DNA from: Primula veris
Lineage: Eukaryota; Streptophyta; Magnoliopsida; Ericales; Primulaceae
Assembly: GCA_963682055.1 (NCBI GenBank)
Contig: OY821749.1
Coordinates: 1,848,336 to 1,912,335 of the forward strand
Length of the DNA stretch: 64,000 bases
Direction: 5' to 3'
The translations under genes were made by a program, and so were the position numbers. Positions within the stretch are counted from its first letter, which is position 1. Every line of letters begins with the position of its first letter. Shown piece by piece: positions 56,001 through 64,000 of this stretch. The notes under the pieces were generated by a model. That model was given only the letters and a program-made list of their open reading frames with translations, was not told the DNA's origin and did no database searches.

Positions 56001-56717
56001 TTTTTTTTTTTTTTTTTTTTTTGAAACGTAACCTAAATATTAACTAAACCAAACTCACTCATATATATTCCGACTCCTTAATTATTATCGTCAAACTCAC
56101 TCCTATATATTTCGACTCCTTAATTATTATCGTCCGACAAGTTGCATTTTTAGCTCCTAATCCAACTTAAACAGCTTAAACAAATTACACAAAAAAATTG
56201 TGTTTAGGTAGGGATGGATTTCCCTCGACCCTAATCCAACCCGTAAAATAAATTGATGTGCGGATTTGGACGGATTCATAAAATTTAAACCCCAAACCAA
56301 CCAAATCGAACCAGCAAAAAAAAATTACGGATTGAGGAGAGTTTATTCTTAAATTTTCATTTTGGTCATTTATTTTTTATAGTTTACACAATCAGTCTAA
56401 ATTTTAAAATAAATTGTATGTTTTAAAAGAGAAATAAAAATTAAAACCATTTATAATGCGAAAACTAAAATGTAATAATATCGGGAGATTATTATATTTA
56501 AATACACACAATGTATGTATAAATATATATATTTTTTTATTTTTTATATATACAGTGGGCTGTAACTGGTTGTGGCTGATTAACCCTTAACCCAACCCAC
56601 AAAATATATAACGGATTAAGACGGGACGGATTAACTTTTTTTTGACACTCAACTCGTTACAACCCGCATCGATCCGTACGAATTAGGTTAGGGGATGGGT
56701 TTTGGGATTTTTTTACC
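56001..56717 (-). mobile_element. Retroposon insertion with 12-bp target duplication
   Basis: Begins with a 22-T run (the poly-A tail of a minus-strand copy) and is flanked by CTACCATAATCC at 55989-56000 and 56718-56729. Its far part (56215-56717) is a degenerate 'aacccg/ggattaa' repeat with 'gggatgg' near both ends, perhaps a nested element. No ORF is seen. Confidence 0.75.
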
Positions 56718-57089
56718 CTACCATAATCCTGAATGAGGTCAAAATAGTAACAAACAAAAAGTCTTTGGTATACAATTTTGTTTTGTATTAAAAAAGAAAA
56801 CAGTTTTTGACATAATTTTATTTCAACTTATGTGGATTAAATCTTAGTGGTGAAGTGGTGATGGAGTAGTTGTAACGTCCAATTACAACAAACGTCATTC
56901 TCCACCAGCGACCACGTGACTCATTCTCTTCTACCACGTGCTGCATATTAATAAGTTCAAAAACTATTGACAAATTAGAATATATTATTTTTTCCAACTA
57001 AAACACACCCACGACACAACCAATACTATCAACTTTTTAAATATTCTCGTCAAGATATTAACTGAATAATGTTTATTTTATGAAAGTTA

Positions 57090-57235
57090 AAGTGTAACGA
57101 TTTGGTTCTTTCAATATAGCGTAATCATCTGCTTTCTATCATCAATACTATCCGTTTTGGCTCAATTTCGTCATCGTTTTTTGAACCGTATTGGTAATAA
57201 GAAGTATGATACTTATATATCATATAATTACTCAT
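57090..57235. repeat. Dispersed repeat, copy of 12700-13045
   Basis: Shares 'atcaatactatccgtttt', 'ctcaatttcgtc' and 'aataagaagta'. Shorter and more decayed than the other copy. Confidence 0.4.
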
Positions 57236-57239
57236 ATAT

Positions 57240-57521
57240 CACTACAATAAAAAATTCATTTACAATCAGTTTACTTTTTGAAAACTGTAGCTAAACTGAG
57301 TGTCGCTAAATTTTAGCAACAGAATAACAACTATGATTAGTTGCTATTCTGTTGTTAAAATTTAGCGACACTCATTAATTGACTGTCACAAATTTAGCTG
57401 TCATTAATTGACTATTCTGCCACAAATCTATCATAAATTGACTAAATTGTCATAAAAAAACGTAGCTAATAAGCTACTAAAAAAAGGGTCACGAGTGATT
57501 TGAACAATTTTTTTAGTGTAA
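57240..57521. mobile_element. CACTA-type MITE with internal palindrome
   Basis: Starts CACTACAATAAAAAATTC and ends TTTTTTTAGTG. Inside, 'gagtgtcgctaaattttagc' returns as 'gttaaaatttagcgacactc' around 'aactatgattagttg'. Confidence 0.65.
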
Positions 57522-60500
57522 TCTTTATGATTTCAATAAATGTATGTTCCTTTTTCTGGAAAAGTTTAGTTAATCCTTTGTTTGACACGCTGTGATCAGG
57601 GTAATTATTTTTTTTAATTTTTTTTTTATTTGCGAAACGAGCTGATATGTTTCATTAAAACATGGAGTGTGACCCAGTAACAACTATTTGAGAATGGTTA
57701 CATTATACAAACAAAATGCTAAAATCAGTACCTAATTAATTAGCAAAACAAAATAACAAAAAGTTACATAAGAGATCCTAAACACTATTTAGGAGATTAG
57801 GGGCAATTGTTCCTTTTTAATACCTTACTGTTATACAAATAAATTCCGCAATTGTGATATGGACTTACCGTAAAAGAGTGAGAGGTTAATAGGAATTCAA
57901 AATTCATACATTAAAACTTGATTAATTGATTATGTGGTTACTAATTCTCAATATATAAATGGAAATATGATTAGTATAGTTCTGAATACATTGATAAACT
58001 TTCTTAATAAAGTCATTTTTTTTGCACACACACTAATTATAAGGTAAATTTTGGATTGATACTTTATTTACAACTTAATTAATTATTAAATAATTAGGTG
58101 AGTGACCAATCCTTAATTAGTTTTAGAAATAATTGACCAATTTTTAATTAAATTTTATAGGGTAACCAATTATTAAATAGTTTTGTTTTCATTGAGTAAT
58201 TTTTATTTTTCCCCTAATTAGAGCAAAAATAAGCAGTCTTGGAAAATACATCCGTCTGGATAGACCAACTATACATAATAACGAATAAGGCAGTATATCA
58301 TCGCTAAGTGGATGTAAAGCCCAAATTTAGTCAGAATAATAATTTTATCATTTCTAACCACTAAAATTTTGTTTTTCTTTATATATAAAAATATAATGTT
58401 CCATTTTTCATAAGTGGAAGTAGCTGGTGGGGACTTGAACTGTATTTTTATTTTTCTTTCTAAAAAGTCACTTAAATTATATCACCCAAAACAAAGTAAA
58501 CACAAGAAACCAAAATAAAACGTAAGTAAATATAAAAGTCATCTCGATGATCATCTAAAAGCAATGAAATATTGTCGTGAGAGTCATCAAATCAGTCGAG
58601 GAAACACCGAGTAGTAGTAGAGGCAAAGAGCAAGAGACGCAGATAAATAAGAAACTCGGAAAATTTTTCAGAATTCTACTTGGGACGATCAAAAAATCAC
58701 CATTGGGGTGCCAACACACAATTAAACTCGATCTAAACATGCGTACCAAGTCTAAAAACTTAAAAGTATAATCTAAAAAATCGAATCCGTCCGCACACAC
58801 CATGCAATCGCCAACCAAAACTTAAACTTAATTGAATTGTCGATTACAACGACCTACAAGACAAATTCCACCACCGCTCAAAAAAAACAATTGAAACGAG
58901 TAGTGTATCATACAAACAAATACATATGGTATAACTTGTGATAACTTTCTAAAAACTATCCATCCAGCAGTCACTAACCAACTTTGATTTTACAATCTCA
59001 TGCAAAGACAATCACTGTCAGAGCTATAGGCTAATAGGCTAGCTCGCACGAAGTTGTATAAAGATCTTTGAAATTTATATAGTCTTAAATCTCACCAAAT
59101 AAAAATCACCTTTTGCACAAACATTATCCAAATGACATGCCACTTCAGCAGGGATAGATTAAAAATTGATATTTAATGTTGTGGCAATATTTCATAAGAA
59201 TAGGCAAATATCAACTTATTTATTTATGATAGTAGTAGTATTTATGAAATCAAACACAAGTAGTTTGTTTTTGGCGCATTTTTTGTCCTATAATATTAAG
59301 CTGCAGCATAAGTTCTTTTTCTTTTTTCCTGTTTAGAATATAGATTTTTCTAACTTTAACTTTTCGATCCCAAATTATGTAAGTTCTGAACTCCACAGGT
59401 TGAATTAATTTCGAAACAGCTTTAAAGAACTAGCCATTTTACTAGGTTGCATGTACTTGGAGACAAACTCATATAAGTGTTCTCAATTAGGGGACGTTAA
59501 AAATTGACTTATTTTGCTACTTCAATTATTTCCCAATAATAAAACGCATAATAGTGTAGTGAAATGATGAAATGTGTAAAAGCTATGCCTACTATTTAGA
59601 TGTTATAGGTTTCATTTTATTAACATACCCAGCGTAGGTACACAAACGCATTTATTGGTTGCATATTTTCAAATGAAATACAGAAACCAATCAAAATTTT
59701 GATGCATTGGGCATATTTCCCCCCAAAAAACACTTATCCAAGGAGGGGTTGAGGCATATACATTTAGTTGTATATAACAACCATGCAAGTATAATATTAT
59801 GGGTAAAGAACCAAATTTATGAAATAAATGAAAAAAAACAACAAATCTGTAAGTTGAAGAGTTTGTGAAATAAATAGTTAGTAAACGAATTAAAATCTTA
59901 CATCTAGTCCTAATACGATGAATCCACAATATATCTAGAGCCAAATAGCTTCTCTGTATTACGAGAAAGTTTAGTTATGTTCCTATATAGACAAAAAACT
60001 GCTAAAGTAATCCATGATGAGATTGTCCAAAACCCAAGAAAATAGGTCTTCGTATATCTAAAAAGACCGCATGAAGCCCTGCGAATATAATCATTTATGG
60101 CTTAAAAACTCGTCAAAAACCTCCAAAATAATATAAAGTCGTCGTAATCCCAAAATATATCTTATGCAGCTCATAACCTCGTGCTTCCTTTAAAGAGTCC
60201 GTCAATGTTTAGCTTGAGCCTACTAAAAATAATTTGATGTCGGTTAAACTAGAATGATGCTGAGGAAGAGTTTTTCAATCATTTCTATATGTTTTTTCGA
60301 TTCACGATAATAATCACTTGAAAAATAAAATACAGAATACTCTCTAATATCTCGTAGTTATGTATATTTGAAGTTCCTTGATTTGGAGGGATCATTGATT
60401 TCTTATATCATGTAATTTTATTTTTCCCTTTCTATACTTGAAAATAAACACATGCAGTGATGTGTAAAATCATGTTACTTAATTTATCATTTAACTTTTT

Positions 60501-61397
60501 TTATAAAATCAAATTAATTAATCACCATCCATAAACTGCAAGAGGGGTACTTTCGTCCAATGGTACTAGATGACCACCGGAATTACCAAGAAATAGAGGA
60601 AAAGGAAAATTTAAAGGAATAAATACCAATTAAAAACTGCAAAAAGTTAGAGACATAGAGTGAACAAAGTAGGCTTTAGGGATAAAAAGAAAAAAGAAAG
60701 ATAGTAAAGCAAGAGAGAGAAAAGGAAGATAGAAAGCTAAATATATATACATATATTTATATATTCAGTCTAATACAACCACCGAGCTACGGCCGAGACG
60801 CCACAAGTGCTGCTAGGTCTGGTCCGAAAACTCGAATCCCTATATTTATACTATATATATCCTATTCTATTTATTTTTTTAGAAAATAAATGATAAACCT
60901 CTAACTCTATAGGTTTTGATAAAGAATTAAATTTTTATGTTTGATTTCAATTGTGTAAGCAGATCGAATTCTGATTTCGGTATTAAATCCATGTTTCTCC
61001 ATTTTTGTTATAGAAAAATCTGCTAACTCAGGTCTTTTATTTCTCTTTTCAAGATTGAGACAACTCCAGCTTTACTTCATTCCTACACTCAGTATGTCCA
61101 TTTATTGTTTTATTAAATTTTTGGGTAACAATTAATATGTGTGTCCATTTATTGTTTCTTATGTTGGTGGTTGTGATCAGAAGTGAAAATTCCAAATTTT
61201 CACTCATTTATTTTCTCTTTCCCTTTTGGCTTCAGACACGTTGATCTCACACATACCTTGGTGGACTGAAACGGCTATTTTGAATTTAAGTTACATGCAC
61301 AATTCCACACCTCTTATTATGCTCTCACTAAAAAACTAGATATATCTAATACAGATTAAGGAAAACAAGAGAGAAAAGGCATTTTTTTTAGAGGGAG
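57522..61397. other. Intergenic DNA upstream of the Dof gene
   Basis: Mostly AT-rich with no gene I can support. A T-run at about 57608-57642 may head another minus-strand retroposon remnant, without a clear target duplication. 59096-59290 matches the 3' flank of LEA gene 1. The last few hundred bases hold the Dof promoter, with CT-rich leader sequence and a GC-rich stretch at 60780-60840 ('gctacggccgagacgccaca') of unknown role. Confidence 0.4.
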
Positions 61398-62807
61398 ATG
61401 GAGCAAGGGAGGAGAGATATAAAACCTCCACCGCAGCATCCGCCGGATAATCAACCGCCTAACCATCCGCCACCGCCACCACGGAAGTGCCCACGTTGTG
61501 ATTCCGCCAACACTAAATTTTGCTATTACAACAACTATAGCCTCTCCCAACCAAGGTATTTTTACATTTGTATGTGAATTTATATATCATATATGTAAAT
61601 GGTGTGTGTAACTGTTTTAATGATATTTGCCGCAAGCAATAAAATGTTGAAACATAGAAATAAATAAATGAAGGAAATTGAGAAATTTATTATGGAATGT
61701 TAGTAATATTCTAGAAATTTATACCAATTTCTCTATAAACACAATATAAGTCTGTTGTAGTGAATTCCAAAAAGGAAAAAACTACAATACAAGGGGGGAA
61801 AAGTTTGATATGGATCCCAAATCTATTAGACCATTAATTCACAACTTTTTAAGTATTTAGTACTCTTTAAATTAGTATCTGTGACTTTCTTTTGAGATAA
61901 CAATTCAAAAGTAAATCATAAAAATTAGCAATGGGTTTTAATATTTTCACAATTATCCCAAGAAATAAATGCAATAACTACACTTCATAATTATGTTTTC
62001 CTCTTCTAAACAATTCAATAAATCTTTAGATCTTTTGTAGACATTATATGCTTAAAGCGTAATTCACTGCTTTTCTCTTACGATATTATCATTTCTGAAA
62101 TAAAACCTCCAGATATTGGAGATGACTAACATTGGCAAGTTATTATTTTCATCCTTTATATCGCATATTTAGAAAAAGAAGTACCGCTTTTGTTAATCGG
62201 ATAAAAATTAGTAAAATGAATCACTTGGCACAGTGGGGTACCGTATGCTACAATTATCATGAAGGAATATTTAAAATGCATAAAAAGGTTACCCATTCTC
62301 CCATTTAATTCCAACAGGTACTTTTGCAAGGGTTGCCGAAGATACTGGACACAAGGAGGAACCTTAAGGAATGTCCCCGTTGGCGGTGGTTGTCGCAAGG
62401 CAAAGCGTTTGAAAACCACATCATCGCCTCCTGTTGGGAATGTGACACCTCAGCAACCACAACCGCTTCCTGTGGGAACCACTCCTTATTACCCCGGTGG
62501 AGGGTTTTTATCCTCTTTGGCAACTATGAACACTTTTCCTCAACCTGCACATACTACCCCACTTGGCAGCTCTTCCTCCGGCTTGTCTCTCTTCCAAGGG
62601 TTCAACCTTCCCCCTCTAAGCCAACCGCAAACGGAGTTTTACCAAACAATGAGCTTGGTTCAACAAAACAGGCCCTTAGGGTTTTGGAACCAAACCATAA
62701 TCAACAACAGTAATAGTTCAAACCCTAACCCTAGTTCTATTTCCGGGACTTCTCTGAACCTTAATCCCTTTCCTGAATTCCCAGGCTATGATCCTTCATC
62801 TTCATGA
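61398..62807 (+). CDS. Dof zinc-finger transcription factor, two exons
   Basis: Exons 61398-61555 and 62318-62807 join (AG|G, Arg) to 215 aa. After a Pro/His-rich start comes the Dof domain (residues about 29-80). Cys 31, 34, 56 and 59 fit C-X2-C-X21-C-X2-C, with '[16 protein letters not shown]', '[20 protein letters not shown]' and 'VGGGCRK'. The intron falls inside the finger after QPR, a position used by a subset of Dof genes. A basic 'RKAKRLKT' that may aid nuclear import and a Ser/Asn/Pro/Gln-rich tail ('[15 protein letters not shown]') follow. Dof proteins bind AAAG cores and regulate vascular, seed, light and metabolic genes. The subgroup is not identified. The start is the first ATG, after the CT-rich leader. 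Confidence 0.95.
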
Positions 62808-63594
62808 GCGTTTAAATTATATTTGTAGAGGGGAGGTTTTTATACGTCAAGTGTTTTCTTTTTCTATACAATATTTTTGAACAATTCTTTTCTCTTTTAA
62901 TTAAAGCCTTGTTTTGTTTTTACCTTATAAAGAGAATTCCGTTGGTTGGATTAGGTCCTAGTCCTTTGAACTTTTTTGTAAAGGAATTCGTAAGCTTTAT
63001 GATTTTGGGGTTGTTTGGTTACATGTTGTGACTTGGTTTATGGATAACAAAAAATCATCACTTTAAACAGCAAAAATACGAAATATGGCGGTGTTGTGTG
63101 ATCCTTTATTACTAAGCTTTAGTTATTGGTTAACTATGACTTTATAAATTGTGAGGGAGTCCACAAAGGCTCTTTTATTAGTCAAGACTCAGTAAGACTC
63201 AAGTAAATTTGTATCCACAAAGGCTAAAAATTCTTATGATAGTCGTCATGATTTTATAAAAGTCCAAATGATCATAAAATTTGTATCCACATACTTATTG
63301 TTGTTTTAAAAAAAAAAAAAACTAGTGCCTTCTTGTTAACTAAGCTCTAGCTATTGGTTAACTAGGGGGTTTCTATAAACTTTGACTTTGCGTGCAGTAG
63401 ATTTGTATATAAGAGAAAGAAAATTCAATTTTTGAGCATCATAACATGATTTTCTGAGTTAAAAGGCTTGAGTATATTGTAGATTACAGTACGTTCTTGC
63501 AATCTGGTGATAACTCTAGACTAGATATTCTGGTGTAAGTGATAGAAATCTGTCTTTAAATGTTTCCTATATATATTTAGTGAGTACAAATCTT
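62808..63594. other. 3' flank of the Dof gene
   Basis: Dof 3' UTR and AT-rich DNA. 'actaagctttagttattggttaacta' and 'aactaagctctagctattgg' form a short duplication (63110 and 63340). No gene is seen. Confidence 0.4.
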
Positions 63595-63935
63595 CTACCT
63601 TTATTATCTAACTATTTCCGTCTTATTTTATCCAAACAAAAATCTAAAAAATCTAAAAAAAATTGTACAATTTCTATAAGACATGTATCAATACATTGCA
63701 ATAATTATTTTTTAAAAAAATCCACACGCAATTTATTTTGGAATAAATGTATAAATTAGTGTAAATTAAAAATTAAATTTTTGAAAAATTGTCTAAAGCA
63801 ATATTATGTTTCAAATGTTTTAAAACTTGAATATAATATAATATAAAAATTTATAAATTTACGGAACAAGTTTTGAAATTTTAAAATTTGAATAAAAATA
63901 AGTAACGGAATACGAAATAGGATATTGAATATGGA
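63595..63935. repeat. Dispersed element, copy of 46470-46830
   Basis: About 340 bp with the same order of phrases as the element in the LEA 1 intron. The element's outer part may continue to the end of the window. Confidence 0.7.
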
Positions 63936-64000
63936 TATTAAGTGGATAGGAGAAATGTATATAGAAAGTATTTCGTGTTCAGGAAATACTAAAATATAAA

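Noticed and set aside
58555..58818. 87-aa minus-strand and 64-aa plus-strand frames
   Set aside because: Neither has a recognisable domain, and nothing in the sequence prefers one strand. A small unknown gene cannot be excluded but is unsupported.

Overview
The window is nuclear DNA of a flowering plant, most likely a eudicot. It is AT-rich by eye, genes are sparse and interrupted by GT-AG introns, and the genes found are plant families: VQ, RALF, Dof, LEA_4, an Ole e 1 protein, a SMG7-like protein and a nucleus-encoded plastid ribosomal protein. Much of the intergenic DNA is small transposons, namely CACTA-type and Stowaway-type MITEs, hAT-like elements, foldbacks and 5'-truncated retroposons. 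The species cannot be named from this sequence.

Layout. 0-10 kb: the last exon of an Ole e 1/extensin-like gene (1783-2093), then transposon-rich DNA. 10.6-11.2 kb: an intronless VQ-motif gene. 18.4-18.7 kb: a RALF peptide gene on the minus strand. 24.5-27.7 kb: a five-exon SMG7-like (EST1 family) gene. 28.2-42 kb: a minus-strand locus with two paralogs of plastid ribosomal protein S5. One paralog (36416-41694, four exons, 304 aa) is intact. The other (28180-34504) keeps only its first exons and an uninterrupted last exon. 46.3-54.2 kb: two tandem LEA_4 genes with a predicted organelle-targeting first exon. 61.4-62.8 kb: a two-exon Dof transcription factor gene.

The most unusual part is the RPS5 region. 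Segments carrying the first exons of RPS5 have been copied repeatedly: in the broken paralog, in intron 2 of the intact gene (two long copies and three short ones), upstream of the intact gene, and between the LEA genes. In the broken paralog, two such copies and a fragment of a transposon-like ORF form an inverted repeat of about 3.7 kb (arms of about 1.8-1.9 kb, 37-nt spacer). Transcription through it would give a long hairpin RNA. The intact gene alone has a 97-nt intron at a point where every copy is continuous, and that intron is flanked by a 6-bp direct repeat, which suggests a recent intron gain. The LEA genes and neighbouring RPS5 exon-1 DNA appear to have been duplicated together.

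The genes do not form an operon or pathway. The LEA pair shares a conserved ABRE-like promoter element and is probably stress or ABA regulated. The VQ, RALF and Dof genes are independent regulatory genes.
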